Assembly: GCA_019114365.1 (NCBI GenBank)
Contig: DXFQ01000051.1
Coordinates: forward strand, 1-36,589
Length of the DNA stretch: 36,589 bases
Direction: 5' to 3'
Source: Candidatus Parakkermansia intestinigallinarum
GTDB taxonomy: Bacteria; Verrucomicrobiota; Verrucomicrobiia; Verrucomicrobiales; Akkermansiaceae
Shown here piece after piece: positions 1-8,977 of the stretch (its first letter is position 1; each line of letters begins with the position of its first letter). Made by a program: the position numbers and the translations under genes. A model generated the notes under the pieces. That model was not told the origin of the DNA, searched no databases, and was given only the letters and a program-made list of their open reading frames with translations.

Positions 1-60
1 GCGCGGCGGTGTGGGAGGATGGCGGGGCAGTGCTGCTCCGCCGCGGCGGGCCGTGCGGCT

Positions 61-645
61 TCAGTCGCGGAGAGCGGTGCGCATGCCCAAGGTGCTGAGC
101 AGGGCGGTGAAGCGGGCGTAGTCCTGCTCGCGGTCGCCGGAGATGAGCTCAAACTGGTATTCGCCGCAGCGGGCGTCTTCGGTGGCGGCGTTGTGCAGGC
201 GCAGGCGGATGACGTCTTCGGCGTCCGTGCTGCGGCCGCGCAGGCGGGCTTCGAGTTCGTCGGAGGGGACGCGGATGTAGACGTCGGCGTAGGCGCGGCG
301 GATGACCGGGTCGTTGCAGGCGCGGATGGAGGCGGCGCCTTGCACGTCGATGTCCATCACGACGTTGCGCCCCTGCAGCAGCAGCTCGACGATGTCGGCT
401 TTGAGGGTGCCGTAGCTGTTGCCGTGCACGGTGGCGTGTTCGAGAAAGGCTCCGGCGGCGACTTTGGCGTCGAAGTCTTCGCGGCTCAGGAAGTGGTAGT
501 CGATGTCCTGTCGCTCGCCCGGGCGGGGCGCACGCGTGGTGCAGGAGATGGAGTAGCAGGTGAGTCCGTCGGCTTCAGCGCGGCGGCAGAGGGTGGTTTT
601 GCCCGAGCCTGAGGGGCCGGAGACGATCAGCAGGGTGCCTGTCAT
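61..645 (-). CDS. gmk: Guanylate kinase
   Basis: N-terminal P-loop LLIVSGPSGSGKTTL, then SISCTTRAPRPGE, DYHFLSREDF, GNSYGT and DIDVQGA motifs typical of Gmk. Confidence 0.97.
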   Translation of the reverse strand: MTGTLLIVSGPSGSGKTTLCRRAEADGLTCYSISCTTRAPRPGERQDIDYHFLSREDFDAKVAAGAFLEHATVHGNSYGTLKADIVELLLQGRNVVMDIDVQGAASIRACNDPVIRRAYADVYIRVPSDELEARLRGRSTDAEDVIRLRLHNAATEDARCGEYQFELISGDREQDYARFTALLSTLGMRTALRD

Positions 646-738
646 GGAGGGGGATGTTCGAGTTGTATGCGGGGAAAAGGCGGGGAGGCGGAAAGGGCCG
701 CGGTGTAGCCGAGGCGCTGTGTGAGTCGCGGCCGAGGC

Positions 739-811
739 CGTGCGCGGGCTGTGGCTGTGTGCGGGTTGCGGCTGTGGCTGTGTGCGGGTTGCGGCTGTGG
801 CGGTGCGCGGG
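739..811. repeat. ~23-bp intergenic tandem repeat (about 3 copies, unit tgcgggttgcggctgtggctgtg)
   Basis: gcgggttgcggctgtgg begins at 761 and again at 784 (period 23), with degenerate flanking copies; lies between gmk and yicC. Confidence 0.8.
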
Positions 812-812
812 T

Positions 813-1688
813 TTATTCGACGTTCTGAACCTGCTCGCGGACTTTCTCAAGCTCGGTCTTGGCGTTGACGACGAGCTGCGCGAGTTCGGCGTCGTTTGCC
901 TTGGAGCCCGTGGTGTTGAGCTCGCGGAAGATCTCTTGGCACAGGAAGTCGAGCGTGCGGCCGACGGCTTCGTCTTTCGCGCAGATGGCGCAGAATTGGT
1001 CGAGGTGCGAGCCGAGGCGCGTCATTTCTTCGCTGACGTCGCAGCGGTCGGCGAAGAGGGCGATTTCTCGGATGATGCGCTCGTCGTCCGCCGGCAGGGG
1101 CAGGCCGCTTTCTTCGAGGCGTTTGAGCAGGGTTTCGCGGTGGCGAAGCGCGACGCCCGAGGCGCGTTCGAGCATGCGGCTGCGGTAGTCACGCAGGGTG
1201 TCGATGCGGGCCAGCAGGTCGCGGCGCAGGTTGGCGCCTTCCTGGGCGCGCAGGGTGCAGAAGGCGTCGAGGGCGCGGCGTATGGCGGGTTCGGCGACGG
1301 CCCAAGCGTCTTCGGGCGAGATGTCGGCGTCGGTTTCTTCCGCGATGATGCCGAGGCGCAGCAGGGCGTCGAGGCTGGCTTCAACGGGGTGCCCCAGCTC
1401 GTTGCTCACGTCGCTGAGGCGCTGTTTGAGGGAGGTGAGTTTGGCGCGGTTGACGGAGAGGGCGGCGTTGCCGCTGCCGCTGCTCTGCAGGCTGATGTTG
1501 AGGTTGACGCGCCCGCGGGAGACGGCTCCGGCGGCCAGATCCCGCGCTCGGGTTTCGAGCTCGGCCCAGCTGCGGGGCAGGGAGACGGCGATTTCGGTTT
1601 GTTTGCGATTCACCCCGCTGATTTCGACTCTCAGGGTGGAGGATGCGAGGGGAGCCGAGGCGGCTCCGAATCCGGTCATGCTGTTCAT
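813..1688 (-). CDS. yicC: YicC-family protein (putative endoribonuclease)
   Basis: MNSMTGFG N-terminus, RGRVNLNISL, and C-terminal DFLCQEIFRELNTTGSKANDAELAQLVVNAKTELEKVREQVQNVE signature. Confidence 0.95.
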   Translation of the reverse strand: MNSMTGFGAASAPLASSTLRVEISGVNRKQTEIAVSLPRSWAELETRARDLAAGAVSRGRVNLNISLQSSGSGNAALSVNRAKLTSLKQRLSDVSNELGHPVEASLDALLRLGIIAEETDADISPEDAWAVAEPAIRRALDAFCTLRAQEGANLRRDLLARIDTLRDYRSRMLERASGVALRHRETLLKRLEESGLPLPADDERIIREIALFADRCDVSEEMTRLGSHLDQFCAICAKDEAVGRTLDFLCQEIFRELNTTGSKANDAELAQLVVNAKTELEKVREQVQNVE

Positions 1689-2662
1689 ATGGGGGATTTG
1701 CCGATGATGTCGAGCAGGCGCGCATCGAGCGCGAGCGCTTCGTTGATGTTGAAGTTGAGGTCGGTGCGCAGCTCGTCGACGGCGCGCATGCGGCGCAGCA
1801 GGTCTTGCACGGGCAGAGCCGAGGCGAGGGCGGCAATCTCCGGGACGAGGGGCTTGACGTCGGGCGCGTGCGAGGCGAGCATGACGGCTTGCCCGAGGCA
1901 GAGGGAGAGCAGCTCGAGGATGCGGCTGCGCTCGCTGAGGTATTCCGTTTCGATGAGGGCGGTGGTGGCGTCTTTCTGCCGCGCCTCCCAGTCGTGCACG
2001 TCGGTGCCTTCGGCGATGCTTTTGGCTTCGGCTTTCAGTTCGCTTGTCAGGCGTTTGGTGATGAGGTCGCGCCGCTCGGTCAGCAGTTTTTGCAGGTCGG
2101 CGCGCAGGGCGAGGGCGGCGACGTCTGAGCCGATGAGGGGCAGGGCGGCTTGGAGGGCCGGCAGAAAGCGCTGCTGTGCTTCGCAGAGGCGTATTTCGCC
2201 GCTCGGGTCGCGGAGGTCGATGCGCACGCAGCGCGAGAGGATGGTGCGCAGCAGGTGGTCGGGCAGCGCGGTGATGAGGATGATGAGGGTTTGCGGCGGC
2301 GGCTCTTCGAGGGTTTTGAGGAAGGCGTTGGCGGCTTCTTCGCCCATGCGGTCGGCCTCGAGGATGATGACGAGTTTGGTTTCTCCCTCTTCGGCGCGCA
2401 GGGCGAGAAAGGGCTCGACGGCGCGCACTTCTTCAATGAGGATGCGGCGGCTCTTCGAGCCCGGGCGCAGCACGCGGCACATCGGGTGCATCAGGGTTTC
2501 GAGGCTGTCGGCCCGTGCGCCGTTGAGCGTGGCCGCCAGATCGAGCGCGAGGCGGTGCGTGCCCGCTTCCGGCGGGCCGGCGAAGAGCAGGGCATGCGGC
2601 AGGCGATCGGAGGCGATCGCGTGGTGCAGCAGCTTGCGAGCCTGTTCGCAGACGAAGGCCAT
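1685..2662 (-). CDS. holB: DNA polymerase III delta-prime subunit
   Basis: HALLFAGPPEAGTHRLA, EADRMGEEAANAFLKTLEEPPPQTLIILIT and LLRTILSRCVRI motifs; start overlaps the yicC start region. Confidence 0.9.
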   Translation of the reverse strand: MAFVCEQARKLLHHAIASDRLPHALLFAGPPEAGTHRLALDLAATLNGARADSLETLMHPMCRVLRPGSKSRRILIEEVRAVEPFLALRAEEGETKLVIILEADRMGEEAANAFLKTLEEPPPQTLIILITALPDHLLRTILSRCVRIDLRDPSGEIRLCEAQQRFLPALQAALPLIGSDVAALALRADLQKLLTERRDLITKRLTSELKAEAKSIAEGTDVHDWEARQKDATTALIETEYLSERSRILELLSLCLGQAVMLASHAPDVKPLVPEIAALASALPVQDLLRRMRAVDELRTDLNFNINEALALDARLLDIIGKSPI

Positions 2663-2668
2663 GGCGAA

Positions 2669-3736
2669 TCAGTCTTCGGGGTAGGAGCCCAGAACTTTGA
2701 ACATCGGGCAGAGTTGGTGCAGCTCGGAGAGGCAGCTCGCGAGGGGCTCGGAGAGGCGGTGGCCTTCGACGTCGACGTAGAAGAGGTATTCCCACGGGGT
2801 GTCTCGGGTCGGCCGCGAGTCGATGCAGAGCAGGTTGATGTTGTGGTTTTTGAAGTGCTCGAGCACGGTCACGAGGGTGCCGGGGGTGTGCGGCACTTTG
2901 AAGCAGAGGGTGCTGCGGTCGTGCCCCGTCGGTTTGGTCTCTTGCGTGCCGATGACGGCGAAGCGCGTGGTGTTGGTGGCTTTGTCCTGAATGTTCGCCT
3001 CCATCACCCGGAGCCCGTGCATGCGGCCGGCCAGTTCGCTGCCGAGGGCGGCTGCGCCCTGATTCGTTTCTTCGGCGGCCCGCAGCGCGGCGGCCGAGGT
3101 CGAGCTCATGGCTATCTGCTCGGCGTGCGGGAAGTTTTCCTGAAGCCAGAGGCGGCATTGCCCCAGGACTTGCGGGTGCGAGTAGATTGTGTGTATGTCT
3201 TCTCTCCGGCCGTTGCAGAGCAGGCAGTTGCGTATGTTTTGCCGGATTTGGGCGCAGATGCGAAGGGGGCTTTCGCGGAAGAGGTCCATCGCTTGGGAGA
3301 CGGAGCCGTCCGAGCTGTTTTCAATGGGGACGACGCCGTAGTTGACGAGCTCTTTCTCTACGGAGCGGAAGACCTCGCGGAAGCTGGCGCAGGGGATCAG
3401 TTCAACGCTGTCGCCGAAGCGCGCCTGAGCTGCTTGGTGGCTCCATGTGCCTTCGGGGCCGAGGTAGGCGACGCGAATGCCGCCTTCGAGCTTGAAGGAG
3501 CAGCTGACAATCTGCCGGTAGATGCTCTCGAGGCTTGCCTCGGGCAGCACGCCTTGGTTGAGGCGCTTGAGTTTGTCGAAGAGCTGGCTTTCGCGCTCGG
3601 GAACGAAGAGGGGGGTATGGGCTTCGCGCTTGATTTGTCCGACTTGGTGCACGCATTCGGCGCGGCGGTGCAGCAGCTTGATGATGTCGGCATCAAGGCG
3701 GTCGATTTCAGCGCGGAGTTCGTCCAGTGTCATCAT
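2669..3736 (-). CDS. pheA: Bifunctional chorismate mutase / prephenate dehydratase (P-protein)
   Basis: N-terminal CM domain (LDELRAEIDRLDADIIKLLHRRAECV), PDT domain (YLGPEGTWSHQAA, PIENSSDGSVSQAMDL, NTTRFAVIG) and ACT domain. Start set to ATG at 3736 because the promoter at 3745-3773 lies downstream of the longer ORF start. Confidence 0.95.
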   Translation of the reverse strand: MMTLDELRAEIDRLDADIIKLLHRRAECVHQVGQIKREAHTPLFVPERESQLFDKLKRLNQGVLPEASLESIYRQIVSCSFKLEGGIRVAYLGPEGTWSHQAAQARFGDSVELIPCASFREVFRSVEKELVNYGVVPIENSSDGSVSQAMDLFRESPLRICAQIRQNIRNCLLCNGRREDIHTIYSHPQVLGQCRLWLQENFPHAEQIAMSSTSAAALRAAEETNQGAAALGSELAGRMHGLRVMEANIQDKATNTTRFAVIGTQETKPTGHDRSTLCFKVPHTPGTLVTVLEHFKNHNINLLCIDSRPTRDTPWEYLFYVDVEGHRLSEPLASCLSELHQLCPMFKVLGSYPED

Positions 3737-3744
3737 GTGGGTGT

Positions 3745-3773
3745 ATTGTAGCACAGGCCGCGCGGTGTTTCAA
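3745..3773 (-). promoter_or_regulatory. Sigma70-like promoter of pheA (TTGAAA-17-TACAAT, extended -10 TGC)
   Basis: Minus strand reads TTGAAA CACCGCGCGGCCTGTGC TACAAT; the predicted start site falls 0-2 nt before the ATG. Confidence 0.7.
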
Positions 3774-3801
3774 TCCCGATTTCTGATGATGCCGGGGCTC
3801 G

Positions 3802-4653
3802 TCAGGGTGTCGCCCGGGCGCCGACGCGGCGGCAGACTTCGCTGAAGCTGAAGCGCCTCCGTTTCATGTCCTGCAACCAAGGGTCGGCGGGCGGCAGGTC
3901 GGCGGCGCGGTTGAAGTTGCCGGGGGCCGTGATGCGGGTGAAGAGCAGGTTGTGCATGCGCGAGAGTTCGGTGCAGCGGATGCCGTAGCCGCCGGGTTTG
4001 TTGGACGACCAGTAGCGGATGCAGAGGACGCCGTTTCGGCGTTCCTGCCCGAGGTAGAGCACGAGGTGCCCGCGTTCGCGGCAGCCGATTTCGGGCGTCC
4101 AGCCGAACTTCAGGAAGTCGCCCGGGCGAGCGGCTGCCGGGTCGGTGAAGTTGACGCCCGCGCCCAGATCGTGCACGAGCTTTGCCAGTCCCGGGCCGTT
4201 GGCGTTGGCCCGGCCCCAGATGCCGAAGCCGTCGGGTTCTCCGTACACGGCGAGGCTCTGTTGCGCTTCGGGGCTCAGCGCGAGGGCTCCGGCGTGTTGA
4301 AGTTTTTGCAGAGTTTTGACCAGAAGAAGGTAACAGGCGCCGGAGCAGAAGGAGGGACGGGCGAGGCGGGGGGTGATGCTCAGGCTGCGCTGCGCGGCGT
4401 CCCACGCGACGGCTCGGCTCATGTCGGCGACGGCGTCGTCGCTGCCGTCGTAGCCGCCTCCGGGCGCTATGTCGTGCTTCATGGTGGCGAGGAGCTGCAG
4501 GGCAAAGTCCTTCGGTGCAAGAGGCTCTCGCGGCCGACCGAGGCTCGCGGCGGTGTCGCCGTGCCGCTTCGGCGGCGGGCTGCAGGCGACGGAGGCGCTC
4601 AGAAGCAGCGCACAGAGGAGCAGAGGGACGAATCGCGGCGGCAGAGAAGCCAT
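3802..4653 (-). CDS. Secreted/lipoprotein hydrolase-like protein (NlpC/P60- or CHAP-like)
   Basis: MASLPPRFVPLLLCALLLSASVAC signal/lipobox-like N-terminus; SFCSGACYLLL, RPGDFLKFGWTPEIGCRERGHLVLYL resembles a Cys...His peptidase arrangement. An alternative upstream ATG at 4785 overlaps the alkD stop. Confidence 0.5.
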   Translation of the reverse strand: MASLPPRFVPLLLCALLLSASVACSPPPKRHGDTAASLGRPREPLAPKDFALQLLATMKHDIAPGGGYDGSDDAVADMSRAVAWDAAQRSLSITPRLARPSFCSGACYLLLVKTLQKLQHAGALALSPEAQQSLAVYGEPDGFGIWGRANANGPGLAKLVHDLGAGVNFTDPAAARPGDFLKFGWTPEIGCRERGHLVLYLGQERRNGVLCIRYWSSNKPGGYGIRCTELSRMHNLLFTRITAPGNFNRAADLPPADPWLQDMKRRRFSFSEVCRRVGARATP

Positions 4654-4690
4654 ACGGGAATGGCGGCTTGCTGCCGACCCGGTGGCCTGG

Positions 4691-4763
4691 CGCGTGCTCG
4701 CGGGGAGGGTTGGGCGCGTGCTCGCGGGGAGGGTTGGTTGCGTGCTCGCGGGGAGGGTCGGGT
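4691..4763. repeat. 24-bp tandem repeat, 3 copies (gcgtgctcgcggggagggttgg..)
   Basis: gcgtgctcgcgggg recurs at 4692, 4716 and 4740. In the minus frame it encodes TLPASTQP/TLPASTRP/TLPASTRQ. Confidence 0.85.
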
Positions 4764-4781
4764 GCGGGTTGTCGGGGTGTG

Positions 4782-5465
4782 TCATGGGCGGCGCCGGGAT
4801 TCTCGAATTTTGCGCTGTGCCATGCGGCGGCTTTCTTCGGGCAGTCCGCCGTCTCTCAGGAGTTCGGCGGCGCGTTCGGGGTAGCGCAGGTGCAGCTCGC
4901 AGCAGCACCAGGCAACGGCCATGCGGGCGTAATAGCCCTCGGCGGGTTGACGGAGAAGAGCCTGAATGATCTCGGGCACCCATGCCGGTTCTTGCAGGTA
5001 GTGCTGCAAGAGCATGACGACGCCGAAGCGCGCCGGGTATTCTTCGCGGCTGTTCAGCAGGGGTTGCAGGCGTTCATAGGTCTCGCCGAGCCGCTCGCGG
5101 ACGAAGCGGTAGCTCGCGCAGCACGAATCGCAGAGGCTCCAGTTGCGGGCGGAGGGAACGTAGGCTTCAACCAGACGGAGCCGCGTCTCGTAGCTTTCGC
5201 GCCGCAGGTAAGCGGGCAGCAGGCCGCGCAGCATGACTTGCTCCATCCACTGCTCGCTGATGCCGGCGTCGAGATACTCCTGCCAAGCGCCTGCCGCCAG
5301 CTCGCGAGCTAAGCGCCGCAGGGCCGGCAGACGCACGCCGAGCATGGGCATCCCTCCGGGAATGAGTCTTGAGGCGAAGTCGCGGTAGGCAGGTTCTGCG
5401 AGGGCCTCAAGCTGCGGCAGGACGTCGGCGGGGTTGCTGATGACTCGGGCCGCGCCTGCTCTCAT
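4782..5465 (-). CDS. DNA alkylation repair protein (AlkD-like HEAT-repeat glycosylase)
   Basis: GVRLPALRRLARELA, WSLCDSCCAS, YYARMAVAWCCCEL and helical-repeat pattern typical of the AlkD family. Confidence 0.85.
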   Translation of the reverse strand: MRAGAARVISNPADVLPQLEALAEPAYRDFASRLIPGGMPMLGVRLPALRRLARELAAGAWQEYLDAGISEQWMEQVMLRGLLPAYLRRESYETRLRLVEAYVPSARNWSLCDSCCASYRFVRERLGETYERLQPLLNSREEYPARFGVVMLLQHYLQEPAWVPEIIQALLRQPAEGYYARMAVAWCCCELHLRYPERAAELLRDGGLPEESRRMAQRKIRESRRRP

Positions 5466-6571
5466 TGCTTCTCGGGACGGCGGTTTTCGAAGAGCTGCCG
5501 GAGTTCGTCAGTGGGGGCGTAGTCGTAGGCGCTCCGCCCGTCAGAATCTCGGATGGCGGGGTCGGCTCCGGCTTCGAGGAGGCGGAGCACAACCTGTTTC
5601 TTTTCGGCCGGGGTGACGATGTTACTCTCTCCGTCGGCGGCATCGCTCTCGGCCGCGGCGATGTCGCTCGGGGAGCTCACGGGGGCGAGGAGGGCGTAGA
5701 TGAGGGGGGTGCGCCCGCTGCTGTCTCGGCGGTGCACGGAGGCGCGGTTGTCGAGCAGGGTGCGAACGATGGGCTCATCGGCTCTGGCCGCCGCATACAT
5801 CAGGGGCGTCATGCCGGCTTTGTCGGCCCGGTCGATTCTTGCGCCGTGCCTGAGCAGCAGGGAGACGCAGGTTGCGTTGCCGTGGCCGACGGCTTTGTGC
5901 AGGGGTGTCAGGCCGCGTTTGTTCGCGAGATTGGGATCGGCGCCGTGTTCCAGCAGGCAGCGCACGATTTCGGGCGTGTAGGCGTCGCTCTCGAAGGCGG
6001 CTTGCAGGGGGCTGGTGCCGTCGGCGTCGCATTTATCCGGATCCGCCCCCAGAGCGCTGAGCACCTGCACGGAGCTGATGGCTCCGGTGCCGCTGGCGAT
6101 GATGAGGGGGGTGAAGCCGTTGCCGGCACTTTCGTTGATGTCGCTGCGCGGGTCGGCCAGCAGGACGTCCATGACGTTCACGTTGCCGGTGATGGCTGCC
6201 GCGATGAGGGGCGTGACGCAGGGGTCTTTCTCCTGATGGATGTCGGCGCCGTGTTCCAGCAGGCAGCGCACCATGTCGTCGCGGTTGAGCAGCGTGGCTG
6301 CCAGCAGCAGGGAGGTGCCGGACTCGTCCGTGGCGTTGACGTCGAGCCCGGCGTTGAGAAGGTGTTCGAGGTCGCTGACGTCTCCGTGCGCCATGACGGA
6401 GCCGATCCTTTGCAGGGTCGCTTTGTCGGGGTGACGGAGCTCGTCCGCGCCGATGGAGCCGACGGCGGCGGAGGGGCTTTCTTCGAGCGGGGCTCGGAGA
6501 GCTACTTGGCCGGAGGTCAGCAGAGCGAGTGCGCTGCCGGCGACAAGGAGCGTCTGTATGCTGCGTTTCAT
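5462..6571 (-). CDS. Secreted ankyrin-repeat protein
   Basis: Signal peptide MKRSIQTLLVAGSALALL; multiple ANK repeats (GTSLLLAATLLNRDDMVRCLLEHGADIH, GLTPLHKAVGHGNATCVSLLLRHGARID, etc.). ATGA overlap with alkD. Confidence 0.9.
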   Translation of the reverse strand: MKRSIQTLLVAGSALALLTSGQVALRAPLEESPSAAVGSIGADELRHPDKATLQRIGSVMAHGDVSDLEHLLNAGLDVNATDESGTSLLLAATLLNRDDMVRCLLEHGADIHQEKDPCVTPLIAAAITGNVNVMDVLLADPRSDINESAGNGFTPLIIASGTGAISSVQVLSALGADPDKCDADGTSPLQAAFESDAYTPEIVRCLLEHGADPNLANKRGLTPLHKAVGHGNATCVSLLLRHGARIDRADKAGMTPLMYAAARADEPIVRTLLDNRASVHRRDSSGRTPLIYALLAPVSSPSDIAAAESDAADGESNIVTPAEKKQVVLRLLEAGADPAIRDSDGRSAYDYAPTDELRQLFENRRPEKQ

Positions 6572-6638
6572 CGTTGTGCCCGTATTCTACCACAGGTGGC
6601 CGAGGACTGACAAGGTGAAATCCCGCTATGGTAAGGGT

Positions 6639-7220
6639 CTATGGTAAGGGTATATAGTGTTCGGTGTCCCTGCCGGCCTCGCGAAGCAGCAGGGCTCGCT
6701 TGAGCATGCTGCCGCCTCTGTAGCGCCCCGGGTGCTCGGCGCTGCCTCCGGCCGGCAGCACGCGGTGGCAGGGCAGGATGAGCGGCAGGGGGTTGCTTGA
6801 GCAGACGCGCGCCACGCAGCGCGCGGGGCCGAGTTCGCCGTAGCGGCGCGTCTGTCCGCGCGGGATGGCGGCGAGGCGAAGCCGGATTTCCTGTTGCAGG
6901 GGCGTGCCCGGCAGCGGAGCCAGCGGCAGGTCCGGGGTCTCGCGTTGGCCGTCGAGCCAGGCCTGCAGACGGAGGGCGGCTTCGGCGGCCAGAGCGCGGT
7001 CGTCCTCCGAGGCTTGTTCGGCTCCCGGCAGGGGGGCGTCAGGCGTTTCGATTTGCGTTGCCGACCAAGGGTGCAGGAGGCTTTGCGCGTGGCTTTCATC
7101 CGTCGCGGGCAGCAGCACGCGGCAGAGTTTCGCGCGGTCGATGACGAGGCCGAGCGGCAAGGGATGTCCGCCGAGTCGCAGGCAGCAGCGGTGGAGGCAG
7201 GCGGAGGGGGGCAGCTTCAT
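6639..7220 (-). CDS. ogt: Methylated-DNA--[protein]-cysteine S-methyltransferase
   Basis: Active-site LILPCHRVLPAGG; RTRRYGELGPARCVARVCSSNPLP; YRGGSMLKRALLLREA C-terminus. Confidence 0.9.
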   Translation of the reverse strand: MKLPPSACLHRCCLRLGGHPLPLGLVIDRAKLCRVLLPATDESHAQSLLHPWSATQIETPDAPLPGAEQASEDDRALAAEAALRLQAWLDGQRETPDLPLAPLPGTPLQQEIRLRLAAIPRGQTRRYGELGPARCVARVCSSNPLPLILPCHRVLPAGGSAEHPGRYRGGSMLKRALLLREAGRDTEHYIPLP

Positions 7221-7241
7221 GGGGCGGGGCGGAGGCGCGGC

Positions 7242-8825
7242 TCAGTCCTTGGGCGCCGCTGCCGCATCGCCGCCGCTCTCTTGTTCCGCTTTTTTGCGCC
7301 AGCGGTAGTTGAGGTAGAGCGGAAGCCCGAAGACCAGAATGAGCAGCAGAGGGATGAAGACGAAGTGAAAGATGTTGAGGGCGGAGGCGCAGCTGCTGTC
7401 GCCCAGTGCCGCTCCCTGCTTCCACCACTGATAGGTGAGCGTGGGGTTCCAGTCAAGGCCGGAGAAGGGGCTGAGGTGCAGGAAGCCGCGGCGCAGCATG
7501 GCCGAGGCGGCGCCGCCGTCGCTGGCCATGACGATCCAGTGGTTGGCGATGTCTTTTTCACCGGCGGAGAGGTAATAGTCGGCCAGAACGGCGGCTGCCG
7601 CAGGGTCGCCGTAGCGCTCGGCTGCGGTGCGCAGGTAGCGCAGGGCTTCTTCGCTGTCTCGTTCAATGCCGTCGGCGCCGTTGAGCAGCAGGCTCCCGGC
7701 CTGAGTCATTGCCTGCAGGTCGCCCATGCTGGCCGCTTGTTGCAGCAGGGGCAGGGCGTCGGCGTATTGGCCCGCTTCCGCCAGAAGGCGGGATTTGGTG
7801 GAGATGGCCGCAGCGTTGTTGCCGGCGGCGGCCAGATCGAGGTAGCGGAGCCCTTCGGCGTTCTGCTTGTCCGGTGCGGCGGAGGCGTCTCTTGTGCCGT
7901 TGAGGTTGAGGTGGTAGGAGGCCAGCAGCATGGCCATGGTTGCATCTTGCGTCTGCTCGACGATGCGGGCGGCGTAGCTCATGGCTTTTTCCGTGTCCTT
8001 TTCAACGGTCAGGCCCTCGGCGTAGCTCTTGAAGAGCTGGGTGAGCGCCCATTCGCTGCCCTGATCAGCGGCTTGCTCCAGTTTCGCGATGCCCGAGACG
8101 ACGTTTTGATCGACGCCCAAGCCCATTTGCTCCATGTAGCCGAGCCAGTAGAGGCTCTGCAAGTTGTTCGGATCGGCTTCGTAGCGCTCTCGGTAGATCT
8201 CGTAGGCGCGGGCGAAGGCTTTTTGCGATTCTTCGGCTTGCCCTTGGCCTTTGTATTGTTCGCCGAGCAGGTAAGCGGCCGAGGCTTCGCCTTTGTCGGC
8301 GGCCATGCTCAGCCAGCGTGCCGCTTGGGCGGCATCCTGCTCGACGAATTCTTCGCCTCGCCAGTAGAGGGCGGCCAGCAGCAGCATGGCTTTGGTGTCG
8401 CCCTTTTCCGCCTGCTGCGCCAGCATGTCGATGTAGCGCGTCGCCCACGAGTCGGCTTGGCGCAGTTTGCCGTTGAGGGCGTAGCGACGCGCCAGCTGGC
8501 AGGCGGCTTGCGCGTTGCCGGCGGCGGCTTCGTTTTTGAGTGCCGCCAGTTCGCCTTCGAGCTGAAGGTCGTCGGAATCAAAGATGAGCTCCGGCTTTTT
8601 CGGCGTTGGGGCGGGAGCGGCGCTCTCGCTCGGTGCCGAGGAGGCAGCCGCGGCTTCGCTTGTAGCTTCGCCGGAGGGGGCTGCCGAAGCCTCGCTTGAA
8701 GTTTCGCTTGAAGTTTCGCCGGAGGTTGTGGCCGGGGGCGTTGCGGGGGGCGTTTCTTGGGCGGACAGGGGCAGAAGGATGCTTGTCAGCGCCAGAAGGC
8801 GCAGGGCTTGTAGGGTGCGTTTCAT
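7242..8825 (-). CDS. Sel1-like repeat protein, signal peptide and C-terminal TM segment
   Basis: MKRTLQALRLLALTSILLPLSAQ signal; repeated A...LA..Y..G......A..W...AA..G...A SLR units; C-terminal FIPLLLILVFGLPLYLNYRWRKK. Start at MKRTL rather than the ORF-track start. Confidence 0.85.
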   Translation of the reverse strand: MKRTLQALRLLALTSILLPLSAQETPPATPPATTSGETSSETSSEASAAPSGEATSEAAAASSAPSESAAPAPTPKKPELIFDSDDLQLEGELAALKNEAAAGNAQAACQLARRYALNGKLRQADSWATRYIDMLAQQAEKGDTKAMLLLAALYWRGEEFVEQDAAQAARWLSMAADKGEASAAYLLGEQYKGQGQAEESQKAFARAYEIYRERYEADPNNLQSLYWLGYMEQMGLGVDQNVVSGIAKLEQAADQGSEWALTQLFKSYAEGLTVEKDTEKAMSYAARIVEQTQDATMAMLLASYHLNLNGTRDASAAPDKQNAEGLRYLDLAAAGNNAAAISTKSRLLAEAGQYADALPLLQQAASMGDLQAMTQAGSLLLNGADGIERDSEEALRYLRTAAERYGDPAAAAVLADYYLSAGEKDIANHWIVMASDGGAASAMLRRGFLHLSPFSGLDWNPTLTYQWWKQGAALGDSSCASALNIFHFVFIPLLLILVFGLPLYLNYRWRKKAEQESGGDAAAAPKD

Positions 8826-8977
8826 GCGGTGAAAAAGGAGTTTTGTGTTCGGAGATGCAGCCGTGCTGCGGCTTGTTCGAGAGGGAAGGGGGCGCCGGAG
8901 GCGCGGGAAGGTGAGAGGCGGAAGATGAGGCCGGATAACGAGGCGGAAGATGAGGCGGAATGACGAGGCGGGCGTAA

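Noticed and set aside
654-2684. 676-aa plus-strand ORF over yicC/holB
   Set aside because: Overlaps two recognisable genes antisense; Arg/Ser-rich composition typical of shadow ORFs.
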